Source of the DNA: CALJFL01 sp964590005
Lineage (GTDB): Bacteria > Pseudomonadota > Gammaproteobacteria > Pseudomonadales > Halieaceae
Reading direction: 5' to 3'
Assembly (NCBI GenBank): GCA_964590005.1
Contig: CAZPVJ010000087.1
Location: 1-31,102, forward strand
DNA length: 31,102 bases
In this document: in pieces, positions 15,925-22,998 of the stretch
How the letters are laid out: each line of letters starts with the position of its first letter
Numbering within the stretch: position 1 is the stretch's first letter
The notes under the pieces: model-generated
What the model saw: the letters and a program-made list of their open reading frames with translations, nothing else
The model's database searches: none
Told to the model about the DNA's origin: nothing
Made by a program: the position numbers and the translations under genes

Positions 15925-16437
15925 TTATTGTTTGTCGCTTTTCCGGTAGGTCTGTTCGAACTCCCGCCGGTCTATTCGATACACTTCCTTGTTGTCGGGC
16001 AGCGGAGTTGCCAGGATGTCTCCCTTTCGAACCTTCTGGGGGTGTCCCCAACTGGCAAGTATTTCAAAGGCGTCCTCACTGTTCAGTAACTTCAGTAGTG
16101 AGTCATCCACCACGATAGCCAGAATTTCGCCGACCGGCAAATACTCAGACCATTCGCCCGTATCCGGACGCAGGAAGCGGTAGCGTTGGGTAAAACCCTC
16201 TTCGCTGATGATGTACTCTTCCGCCGCCTCGGTCTGGCTTTTAACCACGTAATCCCCTGAATTGGCTACATTCTCCGTCTCGACGCCACTCGATGTTATG
16301 GTGACAATTCGCTCACCCTCCTTCGCCTGTCTTGCAAAAACCGGAGTGGCCTTTTCGTATCGCGCATTCGCACCCTCAAATACGGGCAGCAGTAAATTCA
16401 ACAGCGTGTCCTGGTCCAGCATTTCATTATCCGACAT
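15925..16437 (-). CDS. Small protein with two tandem 'GDY' units, unknown function
   Basis: I do not recognise a named family with certainty. The 170-aa protein has no signal peptide or membrane segment and is acidic. Residues 55-87 (NVANSGDYVVKSQ ... EEYIISEEGFTQRYR) and 133-165 (PQKVRKGDILATPLPD ... YRIDRREFEQTYR) look like two diverged copies of one unit: a [S/K]GD[Y/I] turn, a Tyr-Ile strand, then F-x-x-x-Y. 'PGDYVV...Y...F..RY' segments occur in bacterial proteins of unknown role. It is encoded 12 bp upstream of the patatin lipase with a shared ribosome-binding site region, so a regulator, adaptor or substrate-binding partner of the lipase or the NDT-like protein is plausible. This role is inference. 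Confidence 0.6.
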   Translation of the reverse strand: MSDNEMLDQDTLLNLLLPVFEGANARYEKATPVFARQAKEGERIVTITSSGVETENVANSGDYVVKSQTEAAEEYIISEEGFTQRYRFLRPDTGEWSEYLPVGEILAIVVDDSLLKLLNSEDAFEILASWGHPQKVRKGDILATPLPDNKEVYRIDRREFEQTYRKSDKQ

Positions 16438-16476
16438 ACCTGACCCCCAGCTGCGGAAAGGTTATTTGCCGGACCA

Positions 16477-17391
16477 TCACACTGTCTCGCCTCGCCATTC
16501 ATCCAGTCTCTGCCGAACCGCCGCATAGTCCTCCTCGCTATCGATATCAGCGGCACCGCCGCCAATAGTCGTCGTCACTATAGCCACCCTGGCCTTGAGC
16601 AGCCTGGAGGCGTATTTACTCAGCGCCGCATCCGTAGAGACCTTTCTAAGAAGTTTCACACCAGACTCAAACCCTATATGCCGACAAAATACTGCAAGCT
16701 CCATCACCAGGAACAGAAGTACCGGCGCCAGACCCATCCGCTGGGTTACCGCAAAGTCCCAAAAGGTTTTAACAATATTCATCAGGCTCTTCTGATGCCT
16801 TCTTTGATACAGTCTCTCCAGGTACTCGCGATTCTCGACCTTGAACGGCTTGATGACATGGAGGTTGTTCAAGCGGAAGTTGCCTTCACGTAGATGCAGG
16901 TAGTTCCATTGAAAACCGGGCAGACTGCCCACCGGTTGGTATTTCTTGAGGTAGGTTTCTTCGGTCATGCCAACGCAATAGTCCAGTGATTGTGCTGTGC
17001 ACGCTACCAGGAACTCATCAATTTCAGCGGAAGTCAGAAAGGGTAGATCGCTCGCGACCAACAACACCGCTTTATCTCTTATCGACGTATTGTGGAGCTC
17101 ATCGCCGGGCTCATACTCTGGCAGGAGATGCAAGAACGCTGACATGCAGTTCTGGTACAGATCGTCTTTCTGTTCAAGAACACTCAGGGGTTTGCTCGAC
17201 AACAGAACGCCAGCATACTCTTCTATCAATCCGGAAATCTTGTCTCGCGGGCCGACAACACAGATTCTGTCTACCTGGCTTGCCTTCTCAAGCGCCAGTA
17301 TGACCTGAACCAGAAGTGGATACCGGCCAACATGCAGGAAGGACTTATGCTGGCCATCGATATACCGGCTACCGGAACCGTCACCTGCCAA
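16477..17391 (-). CDS. MobA-like nucleotidyltransferase (NTP transferase domain), start anomalous
   Basis: The protein has a GT-A type nucleotidyltransferase fold: AGDGSGSR (2-9, nucleotide-binding loop), K16, ICVVGPRDKI, and VASDLPFL (112-119) with the metal-binding Asp115. A C-terminal hydrophobic helix (LAPVLLFLVMELAVF) and a closing VVTTLGG-like strand are also present. This resembles an uncharacterised NTP-transferase family, not true MobA. As given, the only usable canonical start in frame is TTG at 17391, which would remove the first beta strand. Upstream codons in frame read G-N-G-E-I-D-A-I-L-L before a TGA at 17419-17421, and an ATG at 17412-17414 lies one base out of frame. A one-base indel near 17410-17413 is likely (see findings). 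It is 39 bp upstream of the two-unit small gene, so it may belong to the same operon. Confidence 0.7.
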   Translation of the reverse strand: MAGDGSGSRYIDGQHKSFLHVGRYPLLVQVILALEKASQVDRICVVGPRDKISGLIEEYAGVLLSSKPLSVLEQKDDLYQNCMSAFLHLLPEYEPGDELHNTSIRDKAVLLVASDLPFLTSAEIDEFLVACTAQSLDYCVGMTEETYLKKYQPVGSLPGFQWNYLHLREGNFRLNNLHVIKPFKVENREYLERLYQRRHQKSLMNIVKTFWDFAVTQRMGLAPVLLFLVMELAVFCRHIGFESGVKLLRKVSTDAALSKYASRLLKARVAIVTTTIGGGAADIDSEEDYAAVRQRLDEWRGETV

Positions 17392-17507
17392 AAGTATCGC
17401 GTCGATTTCGCCATTTCCTCACAATCGGACCGCTGGGCTACAGCCATGTTAAAGCTGCCGGGTTACATCACCAGTATAGGCAATACACCCTGGCCCGCTA
17501 TCGAACA

Positions 17508-18218
17508 CTACTTTCGGGCGAATACGCCTACCGCCTCCTGAACCCGCTCGGCGTACTCTCGAAGCTCCGGAAATTCATCGGCTATCGGGTTGATCCAGGT
17601 TTCCGGTTTCTGGTCATACATCCCTGAGAGCAGGCCAGCTACTGCAAAATCAAACGCTGTCAGTCGTTCACCCGCGATAAAAGGGTGGCTTTTTAATGCA
17701 CGGCCCAGCGCTCGCAAATCACGTCGCGCAAAATCAGCTTGCTCATCGAGGTTGTGTCTTCCCAGACCGTGAAGATCAAGTGTTTTAAGCACCTGTTTAC
17801 GCGCGATTTTGCTCGCGATTGGCCTGATCAAGCCGGGTATATTGCCAAAAAAGCCCGCCACGACATTGGGGAACCAGGCATCATCCAGCCATCGGCTTGC
17901 AACAACCAACCAGTACAGGTGATCCTCGATCAAGCGGGTAAAGGCATATCCCCGGGCATACTCTTCATCCGATAACTGGCCAAACAGCGCGCCACCGTGG
18001 GCTTGATCGAGTCGCTCTAAAATGAGCTCAGAGTCCGCAATCGTTTCGCCATTCATAATAATGTACGGAAGCTTACCCTTGGGGGACTTGCGAGGATCGC
18101 TCTCTTCAATGATCTCGTAGTCGAGGCCAAGATGGGTCAATGCCATCTCCACTTTGAGACAGAATGGGCTGACGTTACGGAGTCCGAAGGTCTCGGGAAA
18201 AGTACAGAGCTTTATCAT
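17508..18218 (-). CDS. Glutathione S-transferase family protein, metaxin/Fax-like
   Basis: The 236-aa protein begins with a thioredoxin-like domain (MIKLCTFPETFGLRNVSPFC, then KGKLPYIIMNGETIADSELI with the cis-Pro and the Glu-Ser-type glutathione contact replaced by DSE). An all-helical domain ends in HPFIAGERLTAFDFAVAGLL. The separate YWLVVASRWLDDAWFP stretch is typical of the Fax/metaxin branch. Its role could be glutathione conjugation, reduction or binding of hydrophobic compounds; the branch is not well characterised in bacteria. It lies upstream of the nucleotidyltransferase gene with a gap of about 100 bp and downstream of the KSI gene with 144 bp. Confidence 0.8.
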   Translation of the reverse strand: MIKLCTFPETFGLRNVSPFCLKVEMALTHLGLDYEIIEESDPRKSPKGKLPYIIMNGETIADSELILERLDQAHGGALFGQLSDEEYARGYAFTRLIEDHLYWLVVASRWLDDAWFPNVVAGFFGNIPGLIRPIASKIARKQVLKTLDLHGLGRHNLDEQADFARRDLRALGRALKSHPFIAGERLTAFDFAVAGLLSGMYDQKPETWINPIADEFPELREYAERVQEAVGVFARK

Positions 18219-18362
18219 CGTTGTGGCGTCTCCTTTCTACCTGGGTTCGGGCAATACTGAAGTCGGGAATAGTCTCGCATCACATTATCACAGGCCCACG
18301 CACGCTGGACTCCCTTAATGCCAAGGCGACAGCGAGACGACCGGGCAAACAATGCGTTTGAC

Positions 18363-18737
18363 CTAAGGCTGCGGACGCAGTTCTTCGGGATTCCAGTAGG
18401 CCCTCATCCTGGTGATCTTGCCATCCTCGCCAAACGACAGCACATCGGTAGCATCAAGGTAGCTGACGTCGTCACCCATGGTCAGCTCAGCCAGCAATGG
18501 GAATGCGCACTCATTACCCGCGACGCAAATGGGTCCGGATAACTCGACTTTCAACAGGGGTGCCGTCATTGAATAAAATGCCTTGATGGCTTCAATGCCG
18601 GTTTGCACATCGCCACCGACGGGGTCTTCAGCGGTGGCCTCATCAGCATAAAGCGCGATAATGCCATCGATATCGCTTTCGCACATCATCCCGACATAGG
18701 CGTTCACAATCTCTCTTATTTCACTAGGGCTGGGCAC
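18363..18737 (-). CDS. Steroid delta-isomerase (ketosteroid isomerase, KSI)
   Basis: The 124-aa protein matches bacterial KSI in length and in catalytic residues. Tyr14 is in NAYVGMM, Asp38 is in AEDPVG, and Asp98 in ATDVLSF is equivalent to the canonical Asp99. LYADEATAEDPVGG and ITRMRAYW are strong family signatures. KSI moves the double bond of 3-oxo-delta5-steroids to delta4 by intramolecular proton transfer. The start is GTG at 18737 with AAGGAG 7 nt upstream. It follows the Rieske oxygenase gene by 43 bp on the same strand, so the two are probably one operon acting on a steroid-like or related enone substrate. Some KSI-like proteins act on non-steroidal ketones, so the substrate is not proven. 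Confidence 0.85.
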   Translation of the reverse strand: MPSPSEIREIVNAYVGMMCESDIDGIIALYADEATAEDPVGGDVQTGIEAIKAFYSMTAPLLKVELSGPICVAGNECAFPLLAELTMGDDVSYLDATDVLSFGEDGKITRMRAYWNPEELRPQP

Positions 18738-18780
18738 TGTCTAACTCCTTTTATCGTATCTTCACACGCGCTGCTCAGCG

Positions 18781-19965
18781 CTATGAATTGTCCTTAAATA
18801 GCGCATTGAGATTTTCATCTTCGCACTCCAGTATTCGCTGAACCCACTGGTGGAATCTCTGGCCACCCTCTTCGTTGCGGCCAAAGAGAATGGTATCGCG
18901 TGCACCGGTTCGCAGGGATTGCTGCTGTTTCAGGCCAGTAGCATAGTCTTCTTCCTCCACGACGAACTTGAGAAAATCAAACTGCTCCTTAGCCTCAGCA
19001 GCACCGGCTTCATCCGGCTTTTTTTCCAACAGGTAGTTCTGGATGGTATAGGACTCACCCGGGCTGTCACCAGGGAATAGCTGGGATATCAATACACCCC
19101 GCGTATCTCCTTCCCCAAAGGAAGCAATGCTTACGTGCGGGAAGATTGTCCAGACACCATTGAGCAGTAGCGGCATCGGCCACTTGTCTTCATCAATCTC
19201 AGACAGCTCATCTTCTATGGTTTCAGGGGAGACAACCCGTTGATGCGGGCCCCAGTCGAAATACAATGCCTTACTGGAGAAGGATGGACCGAATGTCTCT
19301 CGGTGCAAAATGGGTAAATGATAAAAGTCGAGGTAACCATCAAAGGCAATTTTCCAATTGGGTCCGTCCACTTTCCGGCTGTCAAAAAAGTGCCAATCAG
19401 CAAACCCGAAGTGGGCCAGCAGTTCGTCGTAGCCGGATAAAAAGTTATCTATATCCAGATCGGATTTGCTGTTGGTTAGCACCCAGATCAGGCCACTACG
19501 CTCTACCGCTTTCAGTGGTACCAGGCCATTAGCCTGTTTGTCGATTTCGCCAAATTCATTGGGCGAATAGACATGAGTGAGTTCGCCTTCATGATTGTAA
19601 GACCAGGCGTGGTACGGACAGGTGAATCGCTTCGCCTGGCCACAGCCTTCCTGCATGATCTGGGCACCGCGATGAGCGCAACTGTTCACATAGGCCCGGA
19701 TCTCGCCCTGCATATCACGCGTGATGAGTACTGGCACGCCCGCGGCGTCCATGGCCTTGTAGTCTCCCGGATTGGGCAATTCCGCACTTGTTGCCAGCAT
19801 TAGCGGAAGGCGCTTGAAGACCCGCTCCATTTCAAGCGCCCAGTGTTCGGGGTCGTAGTAATGGCTGGCCGGAATCTTAACAATGCTGTCTGCCTGGGCT
19901 ATCGTGCCCGCCTCTGCGTGGGCCAGACCTACCCTCGACATTTCCACCAATTCTGCCTTGCTCAT
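18781..19965 (-). CDS. Rieske [2Fe-2S] ring-hydroxylating oxygenase, alpha subunit
   Basis: From the ATG at 19965 this is a 394-aa terminal oxygenase. The Rieske ligands are C96-x-H98 and C116-x2-H119, identical in position to those of the enzyme at 169. The iron site is D213-x2-H216-x4-H221 in LDFYHLPILH. An open frame extends upstream to 20049, but GGGAGGGAG just before 19965 and the absence of conserved sequence upstream favour the internal start. It is followed after 43 bp by the ketosteroid isomerase. That pairing points to hydroxylation of a steroid or terpenoid-like ring. No reductase or ferredoxin is adjacent. Confidence 0.9.
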   Translation of the reverse strand: MSKAELVEMSRVGLAHAEAGTIAQADSIVKIPASHYYDPEHWALEMERVFKRLPLMLATSAELPNPGDYKAMDAAGVPVLITRDMQGEIRAYVNSCAHRGAQIMQEGCGQAKRFTCPYHAWSYNHEGELTHVYSPNEFGEIDKQANGLVPLKAVERSGLIWVLTNSKSDLDIDNFLSGYDELLAHFGFADWHFFDSRKVDGPNWKIAFDGYLDFYHLPILHRETFGPSFSSKALYFDWGPHQRVVSPETIEDELSEIDEDKWPMPLLLNGVWTIFPHVSIASFGEGDTRGVLISQLFPGDSPGESYTIQNYLLEKKPDEAGAAEAKEQFDFLKFVVEEEDYATGLKQQQSLRTGARDTILFGRNEEGGQRFHQWVQRILECEDENLNALFKDNS

Positions 19966-20134
19966 GACGCTCCCTCCCCGTACTGCCAATCGAGCGGACA
20001 TCCTATCGCTTTTGTTTGAGTACCGAAATAGCGACCAGTATCGGCCCAAGAGGCTCAGGAAGTACCGGCTCCACGGCTAACTGTCGCCCTGTAACAAGAC
20101 TCATGCCTATTCCAAAGCGGCGGCTATGGGGGAT

Positions 20135-20812
20135 TCAGCACCAACTGGCAGAGCCAGCCGAGGGGGATTTAAGCAGTTCTTCGATATTGGCCTCGATCAC
20201 GCCATAGCCAACATTGCCATAAAGTTTTTGTCTGCCGTCATTGAGAATAAATGTTGGGCTGCCCTGAACATGCAGGGCTTCTTTCTCTCGATAGTCGGCA
20301 TCCAGTAAGGCGTGGGCCCGGCCCGAATTCAGCAACTGATGCACCCCGGGCAGAGGTATTCCGCAGGAATCCAACACGTCTTCAATGACCTGGTTCGCAC
20401 TGATGTCGCGCCCATGCGTGAAGAAGGCGATTCGAAGCGCCACCAAGGCTGTTTTGAATTTCTCCGGAGCAATTTGCTGTACACATTTCAACGCCAGGTG
20501 AGCGGGCGTCGATGACAGGGGACGGCACTCGTTCCAACACGCCGGGTGCAGCGAAACATGTTGATGATTATCCGCCACCTCCCGCAAATGGCTCGCGAAC
20601 CCCTGGTAGGCGCCCTTATCACCCCAGGCGCTGCTCATCTTGTGCTCAGTATCGCCGAACACGGAACAAAATCGGTGATCAATACTGATGCTGTCGCCGA
20701 AACGGGTTTCAACTTCGTCGACACGAGCCTGGGCAATGTGCGCCCAGATGCACAGCACATCAGAGAAAAGCGTTATGGAAATTTTTCCTGCCATAACGCC
20801 ATTCTGTTTCAT
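20135..20812 (-). CDS. DsbA-family protein, FrnE/HCCA-isomerase-like, with altered CxxC
   Basis: The protein is about 225 aa with a thioredoxin fold containing a helical insertion. ISITLFSDVLCIWAHIAQAR opens the fold, and HVQGSPTFILNDG carries the cis-Pro. In FrnE-type proteins the active site is CPWC; here it is CIWA, so the second cysteine is lost and ordinary disulfide exchange is not expected. 2-hydroxychromene-2-carboxylate isomerase relatives also lack CxxC and use glutathione, which would suit an aromatic catabolic setting. There is no clear signal peptide. The start is uncertain: ATG at 20812 (GGAG close upstream) or 20794; a TTG at 20863 is less likely. Confidence 0.7.
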   Translation of the reverse strand: MKQNGVMAGKISITLFSDVLCIWAHIAQARVDEVETRFGDSISIDHRFCSVFGDTEHKMSSAWGDKGAYQGFASHLREVADNHQHVSLHPACWNECRPLSSTPAHLALKCVQQIAPEKFKTALVALRIAFFTHGRDISANQVIEDVLDSCGIPLPGVHQLLNSGRAHALLDADYREKEALHVQGSPTFILNDGRQKLYGNVGYGVIEANIEELLKSPSAGSASWC

Positions 20813-20907
20813 CTCTCCAGCACAGGCAATCGCCACATTGCCGGCGCAACTGGACAAACGCAATCACTGACCGCTAACTGCTCAAGGGGCATTTCAGCAA
20901 ATCAAGC

Positions 20908-20983
20908 AATTTCCGGGGATTTCTCCAGATTTTAAGTGCGTTTCGTCCGGTGTCCTGATTTTCTGGGGAAATCTCCGGAAATT
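20908..20983. repeat. Long inverted repeat, 22-bp arms, 32-nt loop
   Basis: The arm at 20908-20929 (AATTTCCGGGGATTTCTCC...) and the arm at 20962-20983 (TCTGGGGAAATCTCCGGAAATT) are inverted copies over 22 bp. The only two differences would be G-U pairs in RNA, so the transcript stem would be fully paired. The loop is 20930-20961. It lies in the 250-bp divergent region between the DsbA-like gene and the CAP lipoprotein gene. No T-run follows on either strand, so it does not look like a standard intrinsic terminator. It could be a protein-binding dyad, an mRNA-stabilising stem or a non-autonomous repeat. Confidence 0.75.
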
Positions 20984-21062
20984 AGTGGCTTCCCGCCTCG
21001 TGGATCCCTTGAATATACCTCGAATAGACGCTCGGCTTTGATGTCGAGCATGGGGTAGGGAC

Positions 21063-22901
21063 ATGTTTTCAGACACATACCGTTGCAAGCGGCTGCTACA
21101 TTGCGCAGGCGTACTCTTCGCTCTCCTGCTGTTGGCCAGCTGCCGCCTGGTGATCAAAGTCGATGAGTCCGGCCATATCACCTCTGCAACCAGTCAATAC
21201 GATTGTATCGATGGCGAGTGCGTATTCCCGATCGAGGGTCCTGTAACCGAGACTTTCACCGCCAGGCCCGCCGAGGGCTACCGGTTCGTACGCTGGCAGG
21301 GGCTGTGCAAACGCTCACCCGCTGACGTCTGTCAGATCACCCTGATGCCACTCCCGGAACAGCTCAGTCAATTCAGCGGTGATATCGTGGTGTCGGCGAT
21401 TTTCGAGCCAACCTCGGTAGAGCGACCCTGGTATCGCGATGGCGACAGCGACGACTATGGTTCGCCCACGGAGAGCATGATGGCACGCGAGCAGCCGCCC
21501 GGCTTTGTTATCAACAAAAAAGACTGCCAGGACTCAGACAGCAAAGTACACCCCGGGGCCCGGGAAGAGAACGACGGCCGTGACAACAACTGCAATGGTC
21601 GCGTGGACGAAGGATACCGTGCATCAGAGTTTTACCAGGATGCGGACGGTGACGGCTATGGCAATGCCGAAACAATAGTCCTGGAGACTTTCCAACCCGC
21701 TGGCTACGTCAGCAATAACCTGGACTGCGACGACACCTCCAGTGACACCTATCCCAGCGCGAGGGAAATGGCAGACGGTCGCGACAACGATTGCGACGGG
21801 GCTATTGACGAGGGTGGCACGCCCTACTTCCGGGACGTGGACGGAGACGGCTTCGGAGATCGCTACCAGGTCATTGAGTCACTGGAGCCCGCACCGGGCT
21901 ATGTCACCAATGGCGCCGACTGTGACGACAACAACCCCGAAATATCGCCCGTCGCGGCCGAGATGTTTGACAGCGTGGACAACGACTGTGACGGGTGGGT
22001 AGACGAGGGTTTCACGGTAGTGACCTACTACCGCGATGCTGACGGTGATGGTTTCGGGGATCGCGAAGACACGCTTCGAGACATTGTGCAGCCAGAGGGG
22101 TTCGTGGAGAACGGTAACGATAACTGTGTCTCTATCCACAACGCTGACCAGGGCGACATTGACCGCGATGGTCTCGGCGACGCCTGTGACCCCTTTACGG
22201 ACACCGACGGGGACGGTAACCAGGACAGTGCGGACAACTGTCCTGCGAGCTACAACCCGGAGCAAAATGATATCGACGCGGATGGCATTGGTGATGCCTG
22301 CGATACCGAAAACGGTCTCGACCTGGATAACGATGGCATCAATAATGAGACTGACAATTGCCCCACCGCCTACAATCCGGGGCAAGACGATAGCGACCAT
22401 GACGGCAGTGGCGACTCTTGCGATACCGTGAATGACAACCCGCCAGTGGTGGCGGCAGGCGCCTGCCAGATCTCGGCCGAGGACCAGCAAATGCTCGCCC
22501 TGGTCAACGAATTCAGGTCACAGACACGCAGCTGCGGCTCATTGGGTAATTTTTCGCCGGCACCTGCGCTGTCATGGGATTGTAGCCTGAAGTCCGCCGC
22601 ACTGAGTCACTCCATGGATATGGCAAGCAACGACTTCTTCAGCCACACCGGATCTACCGGCTCTTCAGCCGGCGACCGTGCCAGCCAGGCCGGCTACAGC
22701 TGGTCTTTCTGGGGTGAAAACATCGCCGCCGGTACGCCACTGAGTTCGCCCAGTGTCGCGTTGCAGGGCTGGATCGATAGTCCCGGACACTGCGCCAACC
22801 TGATGGAGCCAAACTTTACCCACCTGGGTGCGGCTAAATTCAGTAACGTCCAGAGCACCTACGACGTTTACTGGACACAGGTATTTGGCCGGCCACGCTG
22901 A
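21063..22901 (+). CDS. Lipoprotein with MopE-type metal-binding repeats, thrombospondin type 3 repeats and a CAP/SCP domain
   Basis: This 612-aa exported protein has a lipobox LLLASC with lipidated Cys27. Residues about 30-115 form a small beta domain (EGYRFVRWQG, as in bacterial surface repeat domains). Four MopE-like putative metal-binding units follow, each starting Y-x-D-x-D-x-D-x-[YF]-G and ending D-N-x-C-[DN]-G-x-x-D-E-G (about 123-183, 190-250, 256-316, and a partial at 323-352). Then come TSP3 calcium repeats (about 353-455: DxDxDGxGDxCD with DNCPxxYNP). The C-terminal CAP domain (about 472-612) has SHSMDMASNDFFSHTG, GENIAAG and HCANLMEP. It is probably a calcium-stiffened stalk presenting the CAP domain outside the cell. 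Function (adhesion, lipid or peptide binding) is unknown. Confidence 0.85.
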   Translation: MFSDTYRCKRLLHCAGVLFALLLLASCRLVIKVDESGHITSATSQYDCIDGECVFPIEGPVTETFTARPAEGYRFVRWQGLCKRSPADVCQITLMPLPEQLSQFSGDIVVSAIFEPTSVERPWYRDGDSDDYGSPTESMMAREQPPGFVINKKDCQDSDSKVHPGAREENDGRDNNCNGRVDEGYRASEFYQDADGDGYGNAETIVLETFQPAGYVSNNLDCDDTSSDTYPSAREMADGRDNDCDGAIDEGGTPYFRDVDGDGFGDRYQVIESLEPAPGYVTNGADCDDNNPEISPVAAEMFDSVDNDCDGWVDEGFTVVTYYRDADGDGFGDREDTLRDIVQPEGFVENGNDNCVSIHNADQGDIDRDGLGDACDPFTDTDGDGNQDSADNCPASYNPEQNDIDADGIGDACDTENGLDLDNDGINNETDNCPTAYNPGQDDSDHDGSGDSCDTVNDNPPVVAAGACQISAEDQQMLALVNEFRSQTRSCGSLGNFSPAPALSWDCSLKSAALSHSMDMASNDFFSHTGSTGSSAGDRASQAGYSWSFWGENIAAGTPLSSPSVALQGWIDSPGHCANLMEPNFTHLGAAKFSNVQSTYDVYWTQVFGRPR

Positions 22902-22998
22902 TCCGGGCTGGCAATCCACCCCCGAAACACTCGCGCAAGACTGCCTAACTCCAGGACACTGATGTTAGGATATTCTCCAATCGAAGGGGAGCCGACTC

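Noticed and set aside
13094..16437. Calling the patatin operon a CBASS system
   Set aside because: CBASS needs a CD-NTase. The upstream nucleotidyltransferase has a MobA/GT-A loop (AGDGSGSR) and not the pol-beta-like GS-DxD core, and no Cap2/Cap3 is present.
20894..21181. Minus-strand 95-codon frame across the hairpin
   Set aside because: It spans the inverted repeat and the opposite strand of the lipoprotein signal peptide; no ribosome-binding site or family resemblance.
21640..22430. Repeated units that could suggest a tandem DNA repeat or CRISPR
   Set aside because: Similarity is at the protein level (D-x-D-x-D-G motifs); the DNA units differ in length and sequence, and they lie inside one coding frame.
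21879..22490. 203-codon minus-strand open frame opposite the lipoprotein
   Set aside because: It is produced by the repeated Asp/Gly/Asn codons (GAC, GGC, AAC) of the MopE and TSP3 repeats on the plus strand; its translation is low-complexity Val/Ile with no start signal.
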